From the NCBI GenBank assembly GCA_001800905.1, contig MGWH01000002.1:744001-808000 (forward strand): a stretch of DNA of 64,000 bases. Reading direction: 5' to 3'. This DNA comes from Flavobacteria bacterium GWA2_35_26 (GTDB lineage Bacteria; Bacteroidota; Bacteroidia; Flavobacteriales; Flavobacteriaceae). The first letter of the stretch is position 1; the number at the start of each line of letters is the position of its first letter. The position numbers and the translations under genes were made by a program. Shown piece by piece: positions 8,866-15,851 of this stretch. The notes beneath the pieces were generated by a model. That model ran no database searches, had not been told where the DNA came from, and was given only the letters and a program-made list of their open reading frames with translations.

Positions 8866-9804
8866 CTACAATTTTACAGATTCTCCCCAATTGGCTAATT
8901 CATCTGACGACCATAATTCAGGAAAAAATATTCTTCGTTGGTATTTAGGATGCATGTACTTTTTCCATTCACTACCACCTGTTGCTTCTCCGTCTCCTAA
9001 TCCGCTCTGATCAATGTATTTAATCGCCACATTTAAATGCTGCATTACCCAAGTGATGTTTATGGTATAATCCAAATGGCGCATGGCATCAATTAGATTC
9101 TGATTCTTTTGGTCTACTAAAGGCAATTGTTTGAATTTTTGCCAAATGTTTATAGAGTTGTATTCTTGCATATGGCTCAAGAAAACAGCTTTGTATTTTC
9201 GTTCAAATTCTTCCAAAAGAAAGGATTTTTTTCCAGTAGAATACTCTTTTCCCGCTGCTTGCCAATACAAGTGCTCAAAAGCAAATTCGTAGGAAGTAGT
9301 TCTGTCAATAGAAGATCTAAAACGGTAATCGATAAGGTTAATTAAATCTGTAGCACAAAATTCTATCAAACGGTATTGTGCGCTTTGAAAACCACTCGCA
9401 GGAGTTAGCGTATTTCTAAATTTCATGTATTGTTCTACTTCCATTCCATTCTCCATGATTTCAAATGAAGTGGTTAGCATTTCAAAATAACGACTAATTC
9501 GTTCCAACCGTTCTTTGAAAAAATGAGTGGTGATGTTTTCCGCATACGAAACTTGTTGCATCTCCCACAAAATCATTTTGAAAATCAATTCGTTAACTTG
9601 ATGGTACATGATGAACACCATTTCATCAGGAAGGGTGGTTCGCTGCGATTGTAAACTCAACAAAGCATCTGTTTGAATATAATCCCAATACGTTATTGGC
9701 TTCGACCAAAGTAAGCCTTCTAATTGAGTATCCGTTTTTTGATTAATTGCCTCAAACTTGGAATCAATTTGATTTAAAATAGTCTCTCTTGTCGTATTGT
9801 TCAT
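8866..9804 (-). CDS. Tryptophan 2,3-dioxygenase family protein
   Basis: A 312-residue, mostly helical heme dioxygenase-fold protein. MVFIMYHQVNELIFK near residue 63 contains the distal His region (FxxYHQxxEL), ASGFQSAQYRLIEF near 140 matches the substrate-binding (S/A)GFQS segment, and GDGEATGGSEW near 275 matches the GTGG loop. The likely proximal heme His lies in TWVMQHLNVAIKYI. True TDO opens tryptophan to N-formylkynurenine. No other kynurenine-pathway gene is visible nearby, so catabolism or NAD synthesis cannot be inferred from context. Its ATG overlaps the upstream DUF3108 stop by one base (TAATG), so translation is probably coupled. Confidence 0.85.
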   Translation of the reverse strand: MNNTTRETILNQIDSKFEAINQKTDTQLEGLLWSKPITYWDYIQTDALLSLQSQRTTLPDEMVFIMYHQVNELIFKMILWEMQQVSYAENITTHFFKERLERISRYFEMLTTSFEIMENGMEVEQYMKFRNTLTPASGFQSAQYRLIEFCATDLINLIDYRFRSSIDRTTSYEFAFEHLYWQAAGKEYSTGKKSFLLEEFERKYKAVFLSHMQEYNSINIWQKFKQLPLVDQKNQNLIDAMRHLDYTINITWVMQHLNVAIKYIDQSGLGDGEATGGSEWKKYMHPKYQRRIFFPELWSSDELANWGESVKL

Positions 9805-10574
9805 TATAATTTCACTTTGAATGTGTGTTTTAATCCTTTAAAGGCTTCTAAATCTGCTTTTATCGAGCCAACGGCAAGACTGGCTTGTATTCGGATAGGA
9901 ATTTTATTTTCGTCATCTGAAATCCAAACCGTTACACTTTCTTGTTCTTTAAAAACTCTCCCGGATTGCACTAATGGTCTAAAAATCATAGTCGCAATAG
10001 TGCCAAATTTAGTTTTAATATTTTCCCGACCTATAAATTTTAACTTAAACTTGGTCGTCTCATCGTCAAAAAACAAATCAATCGCTACGGATTCTCCAGG
10101 TTTAATTTTGTCAATAGTGGAGAAATTTCGCAAATAATAAAAGGCGGATAAAATATCTTGTGTGTTTTTTGGAATCGAAAAAGTCTTTTCGGTATTGTGT
10201 TTATAATCTTTTACCAAAATTTTATTGGTGGACCAAATAAAAAATCCTTCTTGGTTTTTAGTATATCCACCTTCATTGATTTTTCTTAGAAATTGATTGG
10301 GAACAAAAGTATCTTTATCAATGTAACTTTCATATCGGTCATCTACTTTAAAAAAAAGCCGAGACAAGCCCGTAGTATATCCTTTGCCAATTAAATGAAA
10401 TAATTTTTCTGAGTTGATAGTTGCCTCTTTAACTTCTAATGTCGCATAGCCTGCATTGACAAAACCGTAGTGGATTCTAAATTTAAACCATTCGCCCACT
10501 CCAAAAGCAGTTTGTTGTTGAGCATAAACCGAAATGGAAAAGAAAAGTATAACGAATAATTGGTTTTTTTTCAT
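9804..10574 (-). CDS. DUF3108 domain-containing exported protein
   Basis: A 256-residue protein with a signal peptide (about 1-18, ends VYAQ) and one beta-rich DUF3108 domain: FGVGEWFKFRIHYGFVNAGYATLEV at the start and the PVTV/IRIQASLAVGSIKADLEAF end strand. DUF3108 proteins are periplasmic or outer-membrane-associated and of unknown function. It is first of a three-gene operon with the dioxygenase-like and M23 genes; a promoter fits upstream. The pairing of a periplasmic protein, a cytosolic heme enzyme and a cell-wall peptidase gives no clear shared pathway. Confidence 0.88.
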   Translation of the reverse strand: MKKNQLFVILFFSISVYAQQQTAFGVGEWFKFRIHYGFVNAGYATLEVKEATINSEKLFHLIGKGYTTGLSRLFFKVDDRYESYIDKDTFVPNQFLRKINEGGYTKNQEGFFIWSTNKILVKDYKHNTEKTFSIPKNTQDILSAFYYLRNFSTIDKIKPGESVAIDLFFDDETTKFKLKFIGRENIKTKFGTIATMIFRPLVQSGRVFKEQESVTVWISDDENKIPIRIQASLAVGSIKADLEAFKGLKHTFKVKL

Positions 10575-10620
10575 TGTGTGTTTTAAAGGCTATGTCAATA
10601 CCATATCCTTAAATTTAAAC

Positions 10621-10651
10621 CAAAGGTATTAAAACAAAAAAACCCAGTCAA
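10621..10651 (-). promoter_or_regulatory. Promoter of the DUF3108-TDO-M23 operon
   Basis: On the minus strand TTG (10651-10649), 20 nt, then TACCTTTG (10628-10621). Both boxes and spacing match. The 5' leader would be about 40 nt. The -33 box lies inside the adjacent hairpin. Confidence 0.65.
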
Positions 10652-10670
10652 ATTATGACTGAGTTTTTGT
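10637..10670 (-). terminator. Hairpin with T tract, terminator-like
   Basis: The arms AACTCAGTCA and TGACTGGGTT pair on the minus strand (one U-G wobble; a mismatch on the plus strand) and run into T7GT4. It is 310 nt beyond the patatin gene stop, so it may catch read-through or end a small minus-strand RNA. Confidence 0.6.
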
Positions 10671-10778
10671 GCTATTAACTAACCAAAAAACTATAAATTA
10701 TGAAAATTTATATCAAAATTTGAAAGGAAACCACCCCCTTCATTTTTGTACTACAAATTTATAGCATGTTGGAGTAAT

Positions 10779-10875
10779 TATTTTTGTAAAAATTGACTTT
10801 AACAAAAGATTTGTCATTTCTAAATTCGAATCCACTTATTTTTTTACATAATAAAAAAATAAGTGGGTTTTTTAA
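10779..10875 (+). ncRNA. Candidate small RNA with its own terminator
   Basis: TATTTTTG at 10779-10786 matches the -7 box. The only plus-strand element that could use it ends at the perfect terminator 10832-10873, giving a transcript of about 80 nt with no reading frame. No TTG lies at the expected -33. Inference from signals only; an alternative is that the hairpin is a relic of a lost gene. Confidence 0.3.
10832..10873 (+). terminator. Orphan plus-strand terminator
   Basis: CCACTTATTTTTTTA pairs perfectly over 15 bp with its complement, followed by GTTTTTT on the plus strand; the minus-strand side lacks a T run. No plus-strand gene lies upstream for over 5 kb. Confidence 0.75.
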
Positions 10876-10926
10876 TGATTATTCTAATTAACTGGATTGT
10901 TTTTCTAGCGATTATTCTAAAAAATA

Positions 10927-10951
10927 AGTTAAAAAAGCTCTTTTTTTAACA
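10927..10951 (-). terminator. Weak terminator after the patatin gene
   Basis: GTTAAAAAAAGAGC and TTTTTTAAC form an A-T-rich stem on the minus strand about 30 nt after the stop, leading into TTATTTT. Low stem stability makes this a modest call. Confidence 0.4.
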
Positions 10952-10982
10952 AAAAAACAATTCTAAAAAGCGTCATTTTAAT

Positions 10983-13310
10983 CTAAAACCAAAATCCAAC
11001 GCTAAACCATGTATATCCTTTGGTGCTTTCTGGCGACCAAGAATATTTGACTTCAATTGGGCCAATTCTTGTTTCTAAACCATACCCGAAAGCATAACCC
11101 GAATATTTAGGTAGTGAGATCCATTCTTTAGTCTTGAAAAGATTTTGTTCAAGATTAGCAAAATTGGCGGAAAAGTTCAAATGATTTTTCTTTAAAAAAA
11201 CATAATCAATAGTTCCAGAAGCTTTGATGTAACTATTGGCCGCTACACTCACAAAATCATACCCAAAAAACGGTTTAAAATTATTGATGCTATTGTAACC
11301 ATAACCTCCCAAAACAAAATTAAAAAACGGAATACCGTCATTTCCAATAGGCAGGCCTGCATCTCCCTGAAATTTGAAAGTAAATGAATTTGATACTGAA
11401 AATGCTTTAGAAAATTGCGCTTGTAGTACAGAAAACGGTTTGAAATCATTATGAAAGTCGGATGCAAATAAATACGATTGAAAATCAGAAGTGAAAGACC
11501 ACCCTTTTTTAGGAAAGTATTTATTATCAAACGAATCGTATTTTACATAGCCAAAACCACTCCAATAACTGCTCTTATCAATGATCGGATTTGAGATTGT
11601 TTTAGACGAAATGTGCAAATACTTTAATTCCACTCCCGCACCAAATAAAAAACGTTGTGCAATCCCTTTTTGTAAGTATGCCCTAGTAGAAAGATCTAAA
11701 TAATCTACATTGATTTGATTTCCGCCTGTGTCCAAAATAGATTTGGTAATTTCTTGTGTGATGTTTCTATTGAATTGACTCAATTGCGATTTAAACCCAT
11801 AACTAAAGTTAAATCCATTGTCCACATAGTAATCTAAATTGTACCTAAAATTATCTCCTAAAATAATATCTAGCGAAGCCAGGTCATTTTTAAATAAGGT
11901 GTTTTTGTGGGTAATATTAACTAAAATGCCACTTTTAAATAGTTCGTCATAATGCAGTCCTAATTTTAAATAGGTGTAAATAGGATTTTCTGCTAACTGA
12001 AGTTCTAAATCTTCCCCTTGCTCATTGTTTTTGAATGAATAACTTATTGAATGGAAGTTTTCTGTAGCTAGTAGGGTATTTATTCCTGATTCTAAATGAC
12101 TATAAGTTATTGGAGTCTTTGGCTTAAACCCTAATTTACCAAACACATAATCGTTGGTATATTTACGCAACTTAGTAGTGTTAATTTGGGCCAATTTCAC
12201 GCTGTCTTTATATACAGACAATCTTGGTTTTTTGAAATAATTTTGATCGGTAGATAGGGTTTTGATTTTTTCATACACTGCAAAAGCAGCTTCCTCGCCT
12301 CTTTGAATAATTTCTCTTCCTCGATCAAATGAAAGTACCCCAAAATTTTTAATGTCGGGTGTGATATAAATATCAGTTCCTTTAATTTTATTTTTCATCT
12401 GTTCAATGGAATGCAAATTGGTGATTTGCACCAAAATTTTTGTGGCGTTTTTTAACTGGTTTTTGTCCCATAATCCATCTTGAACGTCAACTCCAATAAT
12501 CAAATCAGCCCCTAAATTTTTCACTTCATCAACGGGAAAATTATTAGCAACTCCGCCGTCAATAAGCAATTGCCCATCAATTTCAATTGGGGTAAATAAA
12601 GTGGGAAATGCAGCACTTGCCAACATGGCCTGCGCCAAATTTCCTTTGTTTAGCAAGACCTGCTGACCCGTCTCAATATTAGTTCCTATACATAAAAACG
12701 GAGTGGGCAATTGGTTGAAATCATTCACCTGGCGCACATGTCGTGTCAATCGGCTCAACAAATTAAAATTATACAAGCCTTTAGAAAGTGCTTGAGGAAT
12801 TCCTACTTTGAAATTGCTAAAAGGAAGTGATAGTGCATAGGATTCGTCATTTCGTTTTTCATAAAAACTCTTCGCGGATCGCGGAATATAATCGTTTAGT
12901 AATTCGTCAAAATTGATTTTATGAAAAATAGAATCTATTTGTGTGGCATTGTAACCCGAGGCATACAAACCGCCAATAACTGCTCCCATGCTCGTTCCGC
13001 CGATATAATCAATTTTAATTCCAGCTTCTTCAATCACTTTTAAAACACCAATATGAGCAAATCCTTTGGCGCCTCCACCACTCAACACCAATCCTATTTT
13101 GGGACGTTTTTGTTCTTGAGCAAAGCTATTCTGAAAACTGAAAAGGAATAGTATAACAAGAAGCAAGCCCCAGATGGAAGTGAAAAGCGCCGCTGGTGAA
13201 AATGCTATTTTTTCTAGAGGAAAAAGAGCAACAGCAGGAGCTCCTTTTTTCTCTTTAGAAAAAAAGAATTGTGACAGCGGACTTGGAACGGAAAGCTGGG
13301 ATAGGCTCAT
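10983..13310 (-). CDS. Patatin-like phospholipase with C-terminal outer-membrane barrel
   Basis: A 775-residue fusion of a patatin lipase and an Omp85-like barrel (the PlpD-type type Vd architecture). Patatin motifs: oxyanion hole LSGGGAKGFAHIG, nucleophile GTSMGA and the catalytic Asp in DGGVANNFP. A POTRA-like segment (KLGFKPKTPITYSHLESGINTL) precedes about 350 residues of beta-strands ending FSVGFWF, a normal barrel C-terminus. The signal peptide is displaced: the hydrophobic stretch LLLVILFLFSFQNSFAQ starts near residue 49, leaving a 45-residue Ser/Pro/Ala-rich lead. The true start may be an internal non-ATG codon such as the TTG near residue 49. It follows uvrC by 5 nt and probably shares its transcript. 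Confidence 0.92.
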   Translation of the reverse strand: MSLSQLSVPSPLSQFFFSKEKKGAPAVALFPLEKIAFSPAALFTSIWGLLLVILFLFSFQNSFAQEQKRPKIGLVLSGGGAKGFAHIGVLKVIEEAGIKIDYIGGTSMGAVIGGLYASGYNATQIDSIFHKINFDELLNDYIPRSAKSFYEKRNDESYALSLPFSNFKVGIPQALSKGLYNFNLLSRLTRHVRQVNDFNQLPTPFLCIGTNIETGQQVLLNKGNLAQAMLASAAFPTLFTPIEIDGQLLIDGGVANNFPVDEVKNLGADLIIGVDVQDGLWDKNQLKNATKILVQITNLHSIEQMKNKIKGTDIYITPDIKNFGVLSFDRGREIIQRGEEAAFAVYEKIKTLSTDQNYFKKPRLSVYKDSVKLAQINTTKLRKYTNDYVFGKLGFKPKTPITYSHLESGINTLLATENFHSISYSFKNNEQGEDLELQLAENPIYTYLKLGLHYDELFKSGILVNITHKNTLFKNDLASLDIILGDNFRYNLDYYVDNGFNFSYGFKSQLSQFNRNITQEITKSILDTGGNQINVDYLDLSTRAYLQKGIAQRFLFGAGVELKYLHISSKTISNPIIDKSSYWSGFGYVKYDSFDNKYFPKKGWSFTSDFQSYLFASDFHNDFKPFSVLQAQFSKAFSVSNSFTFKFQGDAGLPIGNDGIPFFNFVLGGYGYNSINNFKPFFGYDFVSVAANSYIKASGTIDYVFLKKNHLNFSANFANLEQNLFKTKEWISLPKYSGYAFGYGLETRIGPIEVKYSWSPESTKGYTWFSVGFWF

Positions 13311-13315
13311 ACAAA

Positions 13316-15109
13316 TTAATTGGTAGTGTAAAAGTCGGTAATTTTTTTGGCTTTTGACAGCCCAACGACTTCCGATATTTCTTTTTCGGTGGCCAATTTT
13401 AATCTTTTTACACTTTTAAAATGCTGAATCAAAGTGGTCATGGTTTTTTCGCCAATGCCGGGAATGGATTCTATAGACGAATTCAGTGCGGCTTTACTTC
13501 GTTTGTCGCGGTGATGGGTGATCCCAAAACGGTGCGCCTCGTTACGCAATTGTTGTATAACTTTTAGGGTTTCTGATTTTTTATCGAGGTAGAGCGGAAT
13601 CGAATCGCCAGGATAGAAGAGCTCTTCCAATCGTTTGGCAATACCAATAATCGTTATTTTTCCGCGAAGACCTAAGTCGTCAATACTTTTTAAAGCCGAA
13701 GACAATTGTCCCTTTCCACCATCAATAATTATTAACTGCGGCAAAGGCTGATTTTCGTCCAAAAGGCGTTTGTATCTTCGGTAAACTACTTCTTCCATGG
13801 AAGCAAAATCATTCGGACCTTCCACCGTTTTGATGTTGAAATGGCGGTAGTCTTTTTTGCTTGGTTTACCGTCTTTGAAAACCACACAAGCCGAAACTGG
13901 ATTGGTACCTTGAATATTGGAATTATCAAAACATTCAATGTGACGAGGCTCCACTGGCAATCGTAAATCTTTTTGCATCTGCGCCATGATTCTATTGACG
14001 TGGCGATCTGGATCTACAATTTGCAATTGTTTCAACTGTTCAATGCGATAGTATTTGGCATTGCGAAGGGACAAATCTAAAATTTGTTTTTTATCGCCCA
14101 ATTGCGGCACTGTGATCTTGATATTTTCTCCCAAATCTACTTCAAATGGGACAATAATTTCTTTAGACAATAACTGGAAGCGCTCTCGAAGTTCAATAAT
14201 GGCTAATTCTAAAAGTTCTTCATCCGTTTCTTCCAATTTCTTTTTGATTTCCATGGTATGGGAACGAATAATCGATCCGTGGGAAATTTGCAAAAAGTTG
14301 ACATAGGCCGCACTTTCATCAGAAACAATAGAAAAGACATCAATGTTGGTAATTTTCGGATTGATTATCGTAGAACGCGATTGGTAATTTTCGAGAATTT
14401 CTATTTTCTCTTTGATTTTTTGCGCTTCTTCAAAACGCATTTCTTGTGCCAATTCAATCATCATTCGCTTGAAGTCTTTCATGCTCTCTTTGAAATTTCC
14501 TTTTAAAATTTCTCGGATTGCATCGACTTGCTTTTGGTATTCGGCAACCGATTCATAGCCTTCGCAAGGGCCTTTACAATTGCCAATATGGTATTCCAAA
14601 CAGACTTTAAATTTCCCGCTTTCAATATTATTGGCACTCAAATCGAAGTTACAAGTACGCAACGGATACAATTCTTTGATCAAGTCTAAAATGGTATTCA
14701 CCGTCTTGAAACTGGTGTAAGGTCCAAAATATTCCGAACCGTCTTTGACCATTCGACGAGTGGAAAAAATGCGCGAAAAAGGTTCTTTTTTGATGCACAA
14801 CCAAGGGTAGGTTTTGTCGTCGCGCAACAATACATTATAACGCGGTTGCAAGGTTTTAATCAGATTGTTTTCCAACAAAAGCGCGTCGGTTTCCGTAGGC
14901 ACCACAATGTGTTTGATGGTTACAATTTTCTTAACTAAGACATTCGTTTTAGCCGTATCGTGAATTTTATTGAAATAAGACGAAACCCTTTTTTTTAGGT
15001 TTTTGGCTTTGCCCACATACAAAATTTTCCCGTCCTTATCGTAGTATTGATAAACTCCTGGATTATCGGGTAAAGTTTGAATTTGCAATGCAATGCTGGG
15101 TGGCGTCAT
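13316..15109 (-). CDS. uvrC: UvrABC excinuclease subunit C
   Basis: Cytosolic nucleotide-excision-repair endonuclease that makes both incisions after UvrB loading. The GIY-YIG domain is at the start (GVYQYYDKDGKILYVGKAKNL), a Cys cluster follows (CNFDL..CLEYHIGNCKGPC), then a UVR motif (EAQKIKEKIEIL), the UvrC RNase H-like nuclease half (IECFDNSNIQGTNPV, IIDGGKGQLS) and tandem HhH (IPGIGEKTMTTLI). About 597 residues from the start chosen here. The ORF track starts 27 codons upstream (15190), but the family begins at MTPPSIALQIQTLP and the recognised promoter lies inside that extension, so 15109 is preferred. Confidence 0.96.
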   Translation of the reverse strand: MTPPSIALQIQTLPDNPGVYQYYDKDGKILYVGKAKNLKKRVSSYFNKIHDTAKTNVLVKKIVTIKHIVVPTETDALLLENNLIKTLQPRYNVLLRDDKTYPWLCIKKEPFSRIFSTRRMVKDGSEYFGPYTSFKTVNTILDLIKELYPLRTCNFDLSANNIESGKFKVCLEYHIGNCKGPCEGYESVAEYQKQVDAIREILKGNFKESMKDFKRMMIELAQEMRFEEAQKIKEKIEILENYQSRSTIINPKITNIDVFSIVSDESAAYVNFLQISHGSIIRSHTMEIKKKLEETDEELLELAIIELRERFQLLSKEIIVPFEVDLGENIKITVPQLGDKKQILDLSLRNAKYYRIEQLKQLQIVDPDRHVNRIMAQMQKDLRLPVEPRHIECFDNSNIQGTNPVSACVVFKDGKPSKKDYRHFNIKTVEGPNDFASMEEVVYRRYKRLLDENQPLPQLIIIDGGKGQLSSALKSIDDLGLRGKITIIGIAKRLEELFYPGDSIPLYLDKKSETLKVIQQLRNEAHRFGITHHRDKRSKAALNSSIESIPGIGEKTMTTLIQHFKSVKRLKLATEKEISEVVGLSKAKKITDFYTTN

Positions 15110-15132
15110 TATGTGTTGGCTCGAATTGTTTC

Positions 15133-15163
15133 CAAATTTACAAATAACATCTTTGCAAATCAA
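15133..15163 (-). promoter_or_regulatory. Promoter of uvrC
   Basis: On the minus strand TTG (15163-15161), 20 nt, TAAATTTG (15140-15133). The start point falls about 17 nt before the ATG at 15109 and downstream of the ORF-track start, which decides the start. Confidence 0.65.
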
Positions 15164-15226
15164 AATCAGTGGTTTTCTTTTTCGGAGCAAAAATTAATAG
15201 TACTTTTAGCTTCAATTTTTCAACGA

Positions 15227-15790
15227 ATGACAAAATCCGAATTGCGCTCACAATACAAAGCGTTACGTAAAAACCTTTCCGATTCAGCAATTGAAGAAAA
15301 TAGCCTGGCTATTGCTAATAAAGTGTTGGCGCTTGACCTTTGGAACAAAACCTATTTCCATATTTTCTTACCCATTGAAGAACAAAAAGAAGTGAATACT
15401 GAATTCCTACTGCACTTGCTCTCTGGAAAAGACAAAGAAATTGTGGTCTCTAAATCCGATTTTGCTAGCCGAAAAATGACCCATTTCCTGTTGACAGACA
15501 ATACCAAAATCAAGAAAAACGAATATAATATACCAGAACCAGTAGACGGAATTGAAGTGCCTTCGGCTAAAATTCAAGTCGTGTTTGTACCGCTTTTGGC
15601 CTTTGATTTGAATGGAAATCGGGTAGGTTATGGCAAAGGTTTTTACGATCAGTTTTTAGCCGAATGCCATCCAGATACTCTTAAAATTGGCCTTTCCTTT
15701 TTTGAAGCAGAAAAATTAATTGCTGATGTTGTTAAAACCGATATTCGTCTGGATTTTTGCATCACGCCAAAAAACTGCTACCGCTTTTAA
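15227..15790 (+). CDS. 5-formyltetrahydrofolate cyclo-ligase
   Basis: Converts 5-formyl-THF to 5,10-methenyl-THF with ATP, recycling folate in the cytosol. The 187-residue protein has the N-terminal basic motif KSELRSQYKALRKNL, used to bind the polyglutamate/phosphate, and the C-terminal signature GNRVGYGKGFYDQFL, with FVPLLAFDLNG before it. The ORF track begins 50 codons upstream, within the uvrC leader on the other strand; that extension is unlike the family, so MTKSELRSQ at 15227 is chosen. A -7-like TACTTTTA is visible about 30 nt upstream but is imperfect. Divergent from uvrC. Confidence 0.93.
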   Translation: MTKSELRSQYKALRKNLSDSAIEENSLAIANKVLALDLWNKTYFHIFLPIEEQKEVNTEFLLHLLSGKDKEIVVSKSDFASRKMTHFLLTDNTKIKKNEYNIPEPVDGIEVPSAKIQVVFVPLLAFDLNGNRVGYGKGFYDQFLAECHPDTLKIGLSFFEAEKLIADVVKTDIRLDFCITPKNCYRF

Positions 15791-15851
15791 TTTGAGCTAA
15801 AAAATTGGCTTTTTTTTACTTTCTTTACACCTTCAATTATTTGGCGTTTTT

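Larger units (their letters stand above)
10671..10982. other. Gene-free stretch between the DUF3108 operon and the patatin gene
   Basis: About 400 bp without a credible gene (10575-10982). It contains a promoter and hairpin at the low-coordinate end, a 7-codon ATG frame (MKIYIKI) at 10700 that I do not call, a plus-strand terminator at 10832-10873 with no upstream plus-strand gene, and a minus-strand hairpin just after the patatin stop. Confidence 0.6.

Noticed and set aside
10700-10723. 7-codon ORF MKIYIKI after an ATG in the gene-free stretch
   Set aside because: Too short and without supporting context; could be a leader peptide but no downstream gene on that strand would use it.
10725-10745. 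ACCACCCCCTTC stretch resembling the anti-Shine-Dalgarno end of 16S rRNA
   Set aside because: Match is short and imperfect (CACCTCC versus CACCCCC); likely chance.
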